DNA from: Yersinia proxima
Lineage (GTDB): Bacteria > Pseudomonadota > Gammaproteobacteria > Enterobacterales > Enterobacteriaceae
NCBI RefSeq assembly: GCF_902170785.1
Contig: NZ_CABHYG010000009.1
Span: forward strand, 124,001-188,000
Length of the DNA stretch: 64,000 nt
Reading direction: 5' to 3'
The position numbers were made by a program, and so were the translations under genes. The notes under the pieces were generated by a model. That model did no database searches. It had not been told where the DNA came from and was given only the letters and a program-made list of their open reading frames with translations. Positions 19,713 through 28,063 of the stretch are shown in pieces. How positions within the stretch are numbered: the stretch's first letter is position 1; the number at the start of each line of letters is the position of its first letter.

Positions 19713-22412
19713 TTAGAACCACTTGCCGAAGCGGCGGATATAAAACTGCTTCATCAATTGCGCAACAACACAGTAGCTAATTAAAGTACCAGCTAACCAT
19801 GGGAAATATTGCCATGGTAATGGTTGTAGCCCAACCAATGTTCCTAATGGTGAGAACGGAATATAAATACCAATAGCCATAATGACACCGGTGGTTAATA
19901 GCACAGGCAAGGCCGCAGTACTTTGAATGAACGGAATTTTTTGTGTGCGCAACATGTGAACGACTAATGTCTGCGACAATAAGCCCTCAATAAACCAACC
20001 TGATTGGAACAACGCCTGGTGCTCGACGCTGTTGGCTGCAAAAACAAACCACATCAATGCGAAGGTGGTGATATCAAAGATGGACGAAGTTGGCCCAATC
20101 CACAGCATAAAACGGCCAATATTTTTAGCATCCCACTTACGCGGTTTACGTAAAAACTCTTTGTCCATTTTATCCCATGGCAGAGAGAGCTGAGAGATGT
20201 CATACATCAGGTTTTGCAGCAGTAAGTGGATGGCAAGCATGGGTAAGAATGGAATAAATGCACTGGCGACCAACACAGAGAAAACATTACCGAAGTTCGA
20301 GCTGGCGGTCATATTCAAGTATTTAATAATATTACCAAAAGTCTCGCGTCCTTTAATTACGCCCTCTTCCAATACCATCAAATTCTTTTCCAGCAAAATG
20401 ATATCGGCAGACTCTTTGGCGATATCAGTGCCAGTATCAACGGAAATCCCCACATCCGCATCGCGCAATGCCGGGGCATCATTAATACCATCGCCAAGAA
20501 AACCGACAGTGTGACCGTTGCTTTGCAACATTTTCAAAACACGTGATTTTTGCAGCGGCGTTAATTTGGTAAATACCGTACGCAACTCCACTTCTCGCGC
20601 CAGCTTTTCATCATCCATGTTCTCGATATCAAGGCCACTTAGTGGCTCACCTGGCTCCAGCCCCACATCGCGACAGATTTTGGCTGTGATAATCGGGTTG
20701 TCACCGGTTAATACTTTTATCGCCACGCCATTTTCCCGCAATGCAGCAATCGCCGCCTCTGCACTCTCTTTTGGTGGATCAAGAAACGTCAGTAATCCCT
20801 CAACAACCAATTCGCGTTCGTCATCTATATTGAGCGGTAATTTACTCACCTCTGTACCTAACTCGCGCGTAGCCAATAGCAAGACGCGAAAACCATCTTC
20901 ATTATATTGCGTGGCTAGTGCCAACAATGAAGTACGGCGAGTTTCATCCAGTGGATAAATAGCGTCACCTTCGCGCACGTGAGTACAGATGCTCAGCATC
21001 TCCTCCACCGCACCTTTACAGATCAATGTCTGATGCTGTTGTTCGTCTTTCACCACGATAGACAGACGGCGGCGAATGAAATCAAACGGTAACTCATCCA
21101 CTTTATTAAAACTGCGCAAAGCATCAATTTCTGGCTTGCCACGGCTAAATTTGATAACCGCCTGGTCCATCAGATTGCGCATGCCACTTTGGTGGAAGCT
21201 GTTCAGCCACGCCAGCTGTAATATTCGGCTGTCATTGCTGCCACGTGCATCTAAATGGTGTTCAAGAATGATGCGGTCTTGCGTTAATGTCCCGGTTTTA
21301 TCAGTACAGAGCACATCCATAGCACCAAAATTTTGTATGGCATTCAGCCGCTTAACCACCACTTTGCGCCGCGACATCGCTATCGCACCTTTCGCCAGGT
21401 TAGAACTGACAATCATCGGCAACATTTCAGGTGTCAAACCAACGGCTACCGCCAACGCAAACAGCGCCGCCTCGCTCCAATCGCCTTTTGTGAATCCATT
21501 AATCAGCAATACAATTGGCACCATCACCAACATAAAGCGGATCAATAACCAGCTAACACTGTTAACTCCCCGGTCAAACGCGGTTTGCGCGCGGTTACCC
21601 ACAATAGACTTAGCAAGCGACCCGAAATAAGTATGCCCTCCAGTGGCAACCACCACCGCCATTGCTGTTCCGCTGGCAACGTTAGTCCCCATCAGACAAA
21701 TATTCGACAACTCAAGTAATTCACTCTCGCTGCTGGCATCTGCCTCGACGGATTTTGGTGCTATCGCCCCCATGGCGTCATACTTCTCAATGGGTATGGC
21801 TTCTCCTGTCAGAATCGCCTGGCTGATAAACAAATCTCGTGATTTAATCAGTCGCAAATCAGCAGGGATCATATCCCCGGCAGATAATAAAATAATATCT
21901 CCCGGCACCAGTTGCTTAATGGCAATTTCCTGTTTTGCCGGTTGAGCACTATGGTTGCTGCGGCGCAGAACCGTCGCCGTGGTGCGTACCATCGATTTCA
22001 GTGCTTCTGCTGCTTTGTTGGTGCGGTATTCCTGCCAAAAACGTAATAACCCACTGATTAAGACCATTGTGACAATAATACCAACGCCAACCAGATCGGT
22101 TTCCTCACCACGTTGTAAAGGTAGCCAATAATCAGTCACGAAGCTGATTACTGCCAGAATCATTAAAACAAAAATAAAAGGGTTATTAAATGCAGCCAAT
22201 AATTGAATCAGTGCCGGAGGTGCTTTCTCATGTGCAACTTCATTAAGACCGTATAACTCTAGCCGTTCTTTGGCATCTTCCTCTGTTAGTCCGTTTAAAT
22301 TAGCATTCAGCCTGGATAATGTTTGATCCAGGCTATTTGTAGCCTCTAATGCAATAGTAAAAGGTTTTTTATTATTGCTACGGCCTGTACCTGTCTTTTG
22401 AAATTTGGTCAT
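19713..22412 (-). CDS. mgtB: P-type Mg2+ import ATPase (MgtA/MgtB)
   Basis: This is a P3B-type ATPase that imports Mg2+ when external magnesium is low. The 899-residue sequence shows the phosphorylation motif VLCTDKTGTLTQD, the TGEAIPIEK actuator motif, the GDGINDAPALRDADVG hinge and about ten membrane segments. I call it mgtB because it follows mgtC in the same direction; MgtA and MgtB are near-identical families. The 219-nt mgtC-mgtB spacer contains a mini-ORF and a palindrome. No mgtR-like frame follows it; only 54 nt separate it from curA. Confidence 0.93.
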   Translation of the reverse strand: MTKFQKTGTGRSNNKKPFTIALEATNSLDQTLSRLNANLNGLTEEDAKERLELYGLNEVAHEKAPPALIQLLAAFNNPFIFVLMILAVISFVTDYWLPLQRGEETDLVGVGIIVTMVLISGLLRFWQEYRTNKAAEALKSMVRTTATVLRRSNHSAQPAKQEIAIKQLVPGDIILLSAGDMIPADLRLIKSRDLFISQAILTGEAIPIEKYDAMGAIAPKSVEADASSESELLELSNICLMGTNVASGTAMAVVVATGGHTYFGSLAKSIVGNRAQTAFDRGVNSVSWLLIRFMLVMVPIVLLINGFTKGDWSEAALFALAVAVGLTPEMLPMIVSSNLAKGAIAMSRRKVVVKRLNAIQNFGAMDVLCTDKTGTLTQDRIILEHHLDARGSNDSRILQLAWLNSFHQSGMRNLMDQAVIKFSRGKPEIDALRSFNKVDELPFDFIRRRLSIVVKDEQQHQTLICKGAVEEMLSICTHVREGDAIYPLDETRRTSLLALATQYNEDGFRVLLLATRELGTEVSKLPLNIDDERELVVEGLLTFLDPPKESAEAAIAALRENGVAIKVLTGDNPIITAKICRDVGLEPGEPLSGLDIENMDDEKLAREVELRTVFTKLTPLQKSRVLKMLQSNGHTVGFLGDGINDAPALRDADVGISVDTGTDIAKESADIILLEKNLMVLEEGVIKGRETFGNIIKYLNMTASSNFGNVFSVLVASAFIPFLPMLAIHLLLQNLMYDISQLSLPWDKMDKEFLRKPRKWDAKNIGRFMLWIGPTSSIFDITTFALMWFVFAANSVEHQALFQSGWFIEGLLSQTLVVHMLRTQKIPFIQSTAALPVLLTTGVIMAIGIYIPFSPLGTLVGLQPLPWQYFPWLAGTLISYCVVAQLMKQFYIRRFGKWF

Positions 22413-22511
22413 AACGCTTCTCTTTTAATTCTAAGCGCACAGGGTTTATCCGCTCAATTATTGAGAGACAAATGTGCTGAATTATTTATTATTGCGCTGC
22501 TAATTTTATAT

Positions 22512-22533
22512 TTAATTAGCAGCTGCTAATTAA
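22512..22533. repeat. 22-bp perfect palindrome in the mgtC-mgtB spacer
   Basis: A completely symmetric 22-bp sequence (half-site TTAATTAGCAG) lies between mgtC and mgtB. On the transcript it contains the stop codon of the preceding mini-ORF. It could be a protein operator or part of an RNA switch. Confidence 0.75.
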
Positions 22534-22557
22534 GTTAACTCCGGGGTGATCGTCCAT
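22516..22557 (-). CDS. putative 13-residue leader peptide upstream of mgtB
   Basis: ATG with an excellent ribosome site (taAGGAGttgtt) opens MDDHPGVNLISSC and stops inside the 22-bp palindrome. Downstream on the same RNA are a CTCAATAATTGAG hairpin and an AGCGCA/TGTGCGCT pairing before the mgtB ribosome site. The layout suggests translation-coupled control of mgtB separate from mgtC. No homologue is known to me; it could be a chance frame, but the ribosome site is stronger than that of mgtB itself. Confidence 0.5.
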   Translation of the reverse strand: MDDHPGVNLISSC

Positions 22558-22631
22558 AACAACTCCTTACTACCACATGGGGCAGCATTATTTATTGACT
22601 GCTAATTTGAAAAGTATATTAATTTTCTGAC

Positions 22632-23330
22632 TTATACAGGTAACTCTGAGGCTATGCGCCAATGAATAGCACTGACACTCCGCTCCAAACTGACGCGACA
22701 AACAATACTTTCAATTTCTTTTTGTGCAGCAGGTGTCGCCATTATTTCAGCACAGACTTCTAATTGACCGGGCTTGGCAATATCGGCACTACATAATGAT
22801 TGCAACCGTAATGCCACACCATTGAGAGCCTGTAAAATAAGGGTACGGACCAATATTTCATCTTCCGCGCCACACGTTACTTGAATGCGGTAACGAACTT
22901 CTAAATCAACGGCTTGTTGCTGAGGCTGCATATTAATACGTTGCGCAGCCTCACGTAGCAATATATTGGCGCATAGAATAACTGCTGTTGCCGCAACAGC
23001 ATTCCAATACAATCCCAGACCACAAAGCACGCCAATCCCTGCAGAGCACCACAAAGTTGCCGCCGTGTTCAGGCCGCGAATATTCATGCCTTCGCGCATG
23101 ATAACGCCAGCCCCAAGAAAACCTATTCCGGAAACCACTTGAGCAGCAATACGCCCTGGGCTATCAGGTGAGGTGGCATAGGAGCTGAGAATAAACACGG
23201 CTGCACCCGTCGCAACTAATGCATTAGTCCGTAATCCAGCCATACGCTGACGCCATTGTCTTTCGGCACCAATTAACGCGCCCAGACACATCGCCAGCAA
23301 TAAATTCACAACAAAAGGAGTTAATGCCAT
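22632..23330 (-). CDS. mgtC: MgtC virulence/low-Mg2+ adaptation membrane protein
   Basis: MgtC inhibits the F1Fo ATP synthase and supports survival in low Mg2+ and in macrophages. The start chosen is the second ATG (MALTPFVVNLL, 232 aa) because GGAGAGAATC lies directly upstream; Salmonella MgtC is 231 aa. It has the family signature GALIGAERQWRQRMAGLRTNALVATGA at about 18-44, GIGFLGAGVIMREG, about five membrane segments (1-140) and an ACT-like cytoplasmic tail. It lies upstream of mgtB. The roughly 500-nt leader holds a PhoP box, two uORFs and an ERIC element. Confidence 0.95.
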   Translation of the reverse strand: MALTPFVVNLLLAMCLGALIGAERQWRQRMAGLRTNALVATGAAVFILSSYATSPDSPGRIAAQVVSGIGFLGAGVIMREGMNIRGLNTAATLWCSAGIGVLCGLGLYWNAVAATAVILCANILLREAAQRINMQPQQQAVDLEVRYRIQVTCGAEDEILVRTLILQALNGVALRLQSLCSADIAKPGQLEVCAEIMATPAAQKEIESIVCRVSLERSVSAIHWRIASELPV

Positions 23331-23363
23331 GATTCTCTCCATGAATTAATCATTGGTAGAATG

Positions 23364-23506
23364 TACCCTAAATAATTCGAGTTGCAGGAAGGCGGCAAGT
23401 AAGATAATCCCGATGAGCTTACTTATTTCTTAAGATCAAGACCAGTAAGTGATTCGGGTTATTGAACATAGCCAACACATATGCAGCTTGAAGTATAACG
23501 GGTATA
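23364..23506 (-). repeat. expanded ERIC element within the mgtC leader
   Basis: Starting tacccta-aataattcgagttgcagg and ending gcagcttgaagtataacgggtata, this has both ERIC ends and both arms of the core (gagcttact and agtaagtgattcggg). The arms are separated by about 19 extra bases (tttcttaagatcaagacc region) absent from the copy at 8796. It ends 34 nt upstream of the mgtC start codon, inside the predicted mgtC transcript. Confidence 0.88.
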
Positions 23507-23510
23507 ATCA

Positions 23511-23540
23511 TGTGCTATTTAGCACACAGGCTATTGTGCT
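23511..23540 (-). promoter_or_regulatory. mutually exclusive stem-loops in the mgtC leader
   Basis: On the RNA the order is AGCACA, 8 nt, TGTGCT, AAAT, AGCACA. The middle TGTGCT can pair with either flanking AGCACA but not both, the classic sign of a two-state attenuator or anti-terminator. It starts about 20 nt after the stop of the second uORF, within reach of a ribosome stalled on that frame. Confidence 0.65.
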
Positions 23541-23560
23541 GATATATACCTAACGGTAAA

Positions 23561-23617
23561 TCAGCAATAACGGGTGCTAGCGCCTGGAGGGAAGAGTGCG
23601 TGGTTGTTAAATACCAT
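23561..23617 (-). CDS. second uORF of the mgtC leader, with Pro-Pro codons (18 aa)
   Basis: The frame encodes MVFNNHALFPPGASTRYC, with consecutive proline codons at positions 10-11, and ends just before the alternative stem-loops. In Salmonella the mgtP leader ORF of mgtCBR senses proline-charged tRNA levels through proline codons; this frame is in the corresponding place. The ribosome site is weak (GGG about 8 nt upstream), so translation is uncertain. Sequence identity to mgtP is not claimed. Confidence 0.45.
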   Translation of the reverse strand: MVFNNHALFPPGASTRYC

Positions 23618-23704
23618 AATAAAAACCCAAACTAATAAACTCAAAATATCATTATCGAGTTAAAAAATTATAGGGTATGCACAGCTCAGGAAATACAGAG
23701 AGGG

Positions 23705-23730
23705 TGCTGCCCGCCATTTCTCGGCAAGCA
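23705..23730 (-). promoter_or_regulatory. stem-loop after the first mgtC leader uORF
   Basis: On the RNA TGCTTGCC pairs with GGCAGCA (one bulged U) around an 11-nt loop, starting about 20 nt past the stop of the first uORF. Its closeness to the uORF suggests the hairpin is disturbed when a ribosome occupies the end of that frame. Confidence 0.5.
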
Positions 23731-23751
23731 ACAAATCGGTAGGGAGATGAG

Positions 23752-23793
23752 TTAGCTTGCCTTGCTTATTTGACTACTACTTTGCGTATCCAT
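23752..23793 (-). CDS. first uORF of the mgtC leader (13 aa)
   Basis: An ATG with a near-ideal ribosome site (GGTGGAGAAACTA) encodes MDTQSSSQISKAS and stops before a hairpin. It begins about 40 nt after the predicted transcription start. Its place matches the mgtM ORF of Salmonella, which senses ATP. The Ser-rich run (AGT AGT AGT) is notable as possible codon-dependent sensing. Confidence 0.5.
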   Translation of the reverse strand: MDTQSSSQISKAS

Positions 23794-23838
23794 TAGTTTC
23801 TCCACCGAAATTTTTCAAGAGTATAGTTTCCAATGATA

Positions 23839-23876
23839 ATTATGTAAAGACTATATTTCTAAACAAAACCTAAACC
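23839..23876 (-). promoter_or_regulatory. PhoP box and promoter of mgtC
   Basis: On the minus strand GGTTTA-GGTTT-TGTTTA is a full PhoP direct repeat with the 11-bp period (23860-23876). A CATAAT -10-like hexamer follows 15 bp further (23839-23844), with TTACAT at 12 bp as an alternative. This predicts PhoP-dependent transcription starting near 23832 and a leader of about 500 nt. Confidence 0.85.
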
Positions 23877-24036
23877 AATTAGAATTAATTAAATAATAGA
23901 AATGACAGTGCGTATATAAGTCCCAAATTAATAACATTTAACCATCACATATCTATTTGTCAAAAATAAGGCTTCTCCGGCAAAGCATCCTCCTTGTTGC
24001 TACACTGCAAGCATAAAGTTATCACTGGAGCTTTCC

Positions 24037-25422
24037 ATGACAATATCGCAAACAGCAACGATGACTCACCAACTATGGAACAGCCTGGGTTATGCCGATT
24101 TACCTGAGACCTCATTATTGTTCACCGGTGAAGGGCAACTGCCATCAGCATTCCCCGTCACCTCACTGGCTTGTGCATCCATTGCCACCGCCGGATTAGC
24201 GGTTGCAGCATTAATCAAAGCAAAACATGGTTTACACCCACAAGTGACTGTTGATCAACATTTGGCTACCTTGTGGTTTGCCTGGTCGCTGAAACCGATT
24301 AACTGGCAATTACCCTCCGCATGGGATGCCATCGCTGGCGATTATCAAGCCAGTGATGGTTGGATTCGTTTGCACACTAATGCCCCGCACCATCGTGGGG
24401 TTGTTGAGCATATATTAGGGCCGCATAAACATAAAGCAGCTGTAGCTGATGTAGTCAGCCAGTGGAAAGTCAGTGAGTTGGAGCGTGCAGTGATCACCTC
24501 TGGTGGATGTGCTGCACAAATGTACTCCCTCCAACAATGGCAACAACATATGCAGGGAAAGAGTGTTGCGCAAGAGACTCTCTTTGCCGCCTTTGAGCAT
24601 CCACAGGTAACCGCCCCCGCCTGGGAAATTCCTATGACACAGCCACTGGCGGGGATTCGAGTACTCGATCTCACTCGTGTACTGGCTGGCCCCATAGCTA
24701 CCCGCTTTCTGGCCGGATTAGGGGCTGATGTCTTGCGCATCGATCCCTTTTCCTGGAATGAACCAGCGATTGAGCCAGAAGTCACCCTAGGCAAACGCTG
24801 TGCACGATTGAATCTCACTAATCACCATGATCGCCATATCTTTGAAGCATTATTACGTCAGGCAGATATTGTTATTCACGGCTACCGGGCCGGTGCATTA
24901 GATGAATTAGGCTATGGGCCACATCAGCGGCGGCAGTTATCCCCCGGATTAGTTGATATTTGTCTGAATGCCTATGGCTGGAGCGGCCCTTGGCGTAGCA
25001 GGCGTGGTTTTGATAGCCTGGTACAAATGAGTTGTGGCATTGCTGAGGCAGGGATGAAATGGCAAAACACGCCGCACCCATTCCCCCTGCCAGTGCAAGC
25101 ATTAGATCATGCAACAGGTTATTTGATGGCAGCAGCCGCGATACAAGGACTGATTCAGCGCCTGACACAAAATACCGGTTACAGCGCCCGCCTATCTTTA
25201 GCTCGTACCGCCAATATATTGATTGATACTCCTTATAAGCCGGATGGCATCAATTTAAAAACCAGCGGTGCAACAACTGAAGATTATCAATTGCAACCCG
25301 AAATGACTTATTGGGGCCCTGCTTTACGTTTGCGTGCACCACTATCCTTATCAACAACCCAATGGTCTTGGGGGCTTGCCGCCTCTCCTCTTGGTAATGC
25401 TACTGCGCAGTGGCTTCAATAG
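24037..25422 (+). CDS. CoA-transferase family III (CaiB/BaiF) protein with permuted halves
   Basis: Family III CoA-transferases move CoA between carboxylates through an aspartyl-CoA thioester. In the 461-residue protein the segment normally found in the C-terminal half (SDGWIRLHTNAPHHR, then SGGCAAQMYSLQQWQQH, about 108-185) comes first. The segment that normally opens the family (PLAGIRVLDLTRVLAGPIATRFLAGLGADVLRID, about 204-237) comes second, followed by the catalytic Asp region (QALDHATGY, about 348-356). The gene is monocistronic and its substrate is unknown. Confidence 0.82.
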   Translation: MTISQTATMTHQLWNSLGYADLPETSLLFTGEGQLPSAFPVTSLACASIATAGLAVAALIKAKHGLHPQVTVDQHLATLWFAWSLKPINWQLPSAWDAIAGDYQASDGWIRLHTNAPHHRGVVEHILGPHKHKAAVADVVSQWKVSELERAVITSGGCAAQMYSLQQWQQHMQGKSVAQETLFAAFEHPQVTAPAWEIPMTQPLAGIRVLDLTRVLAGPIATRFLAGLGADVLRIDPFSWNEPAIEPEVTLGKRCARLNLTNHHDRHIFEALLRQADIVIHGYRAGALDELGYGPHQRRQLSPGLVDICLNAYGWSGPWRSRRGFDSLVQMSCGIAEAGMKWQNTPHPFPLPVQALDHATGYLMAAAAIQGLIQRLTQNTGYSARLSLARTANILIDTPYKPDGINLKTSGATTEDYQLQPEMTYWGPALRLRAPLSLSTTQWSWGLAASPLGNATAQWLQ

Positions 25423-25543
25423 ACCGCTCCCTAACTGGCGTGGGACGTATTGCGCCAGAGAAAACCTTTCAAGTCCTTGACGTAATTACAGAAATGTAAT
25501 GACTCTTTAATTCAAACTGCGATCGCGATCTCATTTATAGTCC

Positions 25544-25570
25544 TAACTATTTTAGGGCTGTTGCCGATAG
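25544..25570 (+). promoter_or_regulatory. sigma-28-like promoter of the orphan MCP
   Basis: TAAC, 15 nt, GCCGATAG differs from the sigma-28 consensus TAAA-N15-GCCGATAA at one base in each element. It lies 177 bp upstream of the receptor gene, in the 324-nt gap after the CoA-transferase gene, which otherwise shows no gene. Confidence 0.75.
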
Positions 25571-25746
25571 ATTCTTAAAGGACTGTTGAGATTATTTTAG
25601 ATATAGGGGTGGATTAACTTTAAGTAGCGATGCCTTAACCCAAACTCATTGAAGTTGCCATTCGGCCGCCAACCACAAGGTAACTTCATGTAAGGGCAGA
25701 TAGGGCAAGGACCTTTCCTCGAGCGACTATAGAAACGGAACTGACA

Positions 25747-27486
25747 ATGAAACGTGGAAGTACGCATAAGCCATTGGATATAAAAATAACGCCAGAACAT
25801 AATAAAGATACGAAAGTGTTTTTTGTTAATAATATGCGTCTGGTCACTTTGTTTATCGCCATTTTGGCGGGGATACTGCTGTTATTTGCCGCGGCAATTG
25901 GTACGTCGGGATACTTTTTAAAACAAAGTAACCAATCGCTGGAAGAAGCAACTCAAGAACTGGATATCCGTCTGGGCCTGTCTAACAGCTCAAACCATCT
26001 GCGTACAGCACGCCTTATCTTAATTCAGGCTGCATCATCGGCACGTATTGGCGATGCGACGGGCTACCAACAAGGCTTGAAGAATGCAGAAAATCGTATT
26101 TCTCAGTCACAACAGATGTTTGACCTCTACTATAACCGCCCAATCAAATCTGAAACGGACACCGCTCTGGACGGCCCCCTCAAAAAGGCCTATGAACAGT
26201 ATCGCGACGATGGTATGAAACTCATGTTAGAGGCGACGAAAGAGGGACATTTCGAAGAAGTTATCTCTTTGGAGGCAGAAAAACTTAATCAGTTAGATGA
26301 TGCCTATAACGAGCCTTTACTAAAAGCCGTTAAATATCGCACTGAACGCGCCAACGAAATTAATCAGTCGGCCCAGCAGGAAGCACGCCTTGGGTACATG
26401 CTGATGGGAGGCGCCTTTATTCTGGCTATTTTGCTGACATTAATCGCTTTTTTAGTGATCAGCAAAGTCATTATCAAGCCGATTAACCGGCTGGTAGAAC
26501 GAATTCAACGCATTGCTCAAGGGGATTTAACACAAAGTCCAGCCCCATTTGGCCGCAATGAAATCGGTGTATTAGGTCATAATATTCAGCAAATGCAGGA
26601 TTCATTATCCTCCACGGTTGAAGCCGTTCGTAGCAGTGCAGAATCTATCTATCAAGGTTCCAGTGAAATTGCGCTGGGCAATACAGACCTCTCCGCACGA
26701 ACCGAGCAACAAGCCGCCTCACTTGAACAGACCGCAGCCAGCATGGAGCAACTGACCGCCACCGTTAAACAAAATGCGGAAAACGCCCACCATGCCAGCC
26801 AATTGGCAGCAAATGCATCCGGTAAGGCAGCCCAAGGTGGTGATATCGTGAATGATGTTGTTAGCACGATGGATAAAATATCTCTTAGCTCAATGAAGAT
26901 CGCTGAAATTACTAACGTCATTAACAGCATTGCTTTCCAAACCAACATCCTGGCATTGAATGCTGCGGTAGAAGCCGCCCGAGCCGGTGAGCAAGGCCGT
27001 GGATTTGCCGTGGTTGCCAGTGAAGTTCGTAATTTGGCACAGCGCAGTGCTGATGCGGCCAAAGAGATAGAATCGCTAATCGAAGTCTCAGTTGATCTTA
27101 TTGGTGATGGGTCGATTCTGGTTTCTGATGCGGGTAAAGCCATGGACGAGATTGTTACAGCTGTCACACATGTAACTGATATTATGGGAGAGATTGCATC
27201 GGCATCAGATGAACAAAGCCGCGGCATCAGCCAGGTTGCGCAAGCGGTATCTGAAATGGATAACGTGACACAGCAAAACGCCTCTTTAGTACAAGAGGCA
27301 TCCGCTGCTGCCGCCTCTTTGGAGCAACAGGCTGAAATACTGACTCAAGCAGTTGCAGTATTCCATTTAAATGGACGCAACCCTGCCCCGGCACTTAAAA
27401 CACCCGCCCCTACTTCAGCAGGCCAGAATAAAACTGGTGGGAGTAAGAAGCCAACTGATGATTCACTAAACTGGGAAACTTTCTAA
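25747..27486 (+). CDS. orphan methyl-accepting chemotaxis protein with NWETF tail
   Basis: This 579-residue receptor lies outside the che operons. It has a cytoplasmic N-terminal segment of about 30 residues, TM1 (about 31-55), a periplasmic helical sensor (about 60-215), TM2 (about 218-242), HAMP, the conserved signalling hairpin and a terminal NWETF that recruits CheR/CheB. A sigma-28-like promoter upstream ties it to the flagellar regulon. An internal ATG (MRLVTLF) would shorten the N terminus by 33 residues. The ligand is unknown. Confidence 0.93.
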   Translation: MKRGSTHKPLDIKITPEHNKDTKVFFVNNMRLVTLFIAILAGILLLFAAAIGTSGYFLKQSNQSLEEATQELDIRLGLSNSSNHLRTARLILIQAASSARIGDATGYQQGLKNAENRISQSQQMFDLYYNRPIKSETDTALDGPLKKAYEQYRDDGMKLMLEATKEGHFEEVISLEAEKLNQLDDAYNEPLLKAVKYRTERANEINQSAQQEARLGYMLMGGAFILAILLTLIAFLVISKVIIKPINRLVERIQRIAQGDLTQSPAPFGRNEIGVLGHNIQQMQDSLSSTVEAVRSSAESIYQGSSEIALGNTDLSARTEQQAASLEQTAASMEQLTATVKQNAENAHHASQLAANASGKAAQGGDIVNDVVSTMDKISLSSMKIAEITNVINSIAFQTNILALNAAVEAARAGEQGRGFAVVASEVRNLAQRSADAAKEIESLIEVSVDLIGDGSILVSDAGKAMDEIVTAVTHVTDIMGEIASASDEQSRGISQVAQAVSEMDNVTQQNASLVQEASAAAASLEQQAEILTQAVAVFHLNGRNPAPALKTPAPTSAGQNKTGGSKKPTDDSLNWETF

Positions 27487-27536
27487 GCGATCACTAGAAG
27501 CTATTCAGTTGAATGATAATTACAAAGGCTGATAAC

Positions 27537-27578
27537 AAAACCGGAGGCAAGGCTTACACCTTCCTCCGGTTTTTTATT
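27537..27578 (+). terminator. intrinsic terminator after the orphan MCP
   Basis: AAACCGGAGG pairs with CCTCCGGTTT across a 14-nt loop, followed by a run of T. It lies about 50 nt past the receptor stop. Confidence 0.9.
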
Positions 27579-27619
27579 GCCGCACAATGGACGCCCGGCC
27601 AATAAGTGTTTGAGCCACT

Positions 27620-27811
27620 TTACTTGTGAAGCGGCTCAACAAAGGTGCCATCATGGCTATCAATTTCATTAAAGAACCAGACGCCTGCCGGATAATCTTC
27701 CAGCGAAACCAAATACATAACACCTTCGCTAAACTGTTCCACCTCTAAAACAACCCCTTCGCGTCGAGGGCCGCCATCGGTTTTTACTGTTACCCGATCA
27801 TTTACTTTCAT
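27620..27811 (-). CDS. dsrB: DsrB family small protein
   Basis: The 63-residue product ([20 protein letters not shown]...) matches E. coli DsrB almost throughout, including [11 protein letters not shown]. The start is the ATG with AAGGTAATGTC upstream; in-frame codons further upstream have no ribosome site. It looks like a small SH3-like beta protein; its role is not known, and in E. coli the gene lies near rcsA and is RpoS-linked. Confidence 0.92.
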   Translation of the reverse strand: MKVNDRVTVKTDGGPRREGVVLEVEQFSEGVMYLVSLEDYPAGVWFFNEIDSHDGTFVEPLHK

Positions 27812-28016
27812 GACATTACCTTCAATTAAATCAATGCTGCTAGTGTAGTACAGAATCAGGTGAGAATGATAAGGTTTACGCGTAATCAAGCCTATGCTTT
27901 TGATGAATATATTTAAGTATCAGAAAAGAATGAATTCGCACGAAGAAGCTGTTGGAAAATAAGCAGATGAGGGACAAAAGAAGAGCGGGTTAATTCGATG
28001 GCCTAGCGCCAGAAAG

Positions 28017-28044
28017 TAAAAAACCCGCCTTAGCGGGTTTTTTT
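28017..28044 (-). terminator. bidirectional terminator after the cold-shock gene
   Basis: AACCCGC-CTTA-GCGGGTT is flanked by A and T runs on both sides, so it can stop transcription from either strand. It lies about 20 nt past the stop of the csp gene. Confidence 0.92.
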
Positions 28045-28063
28045 ATAATCAGCCTAGGGCCAA

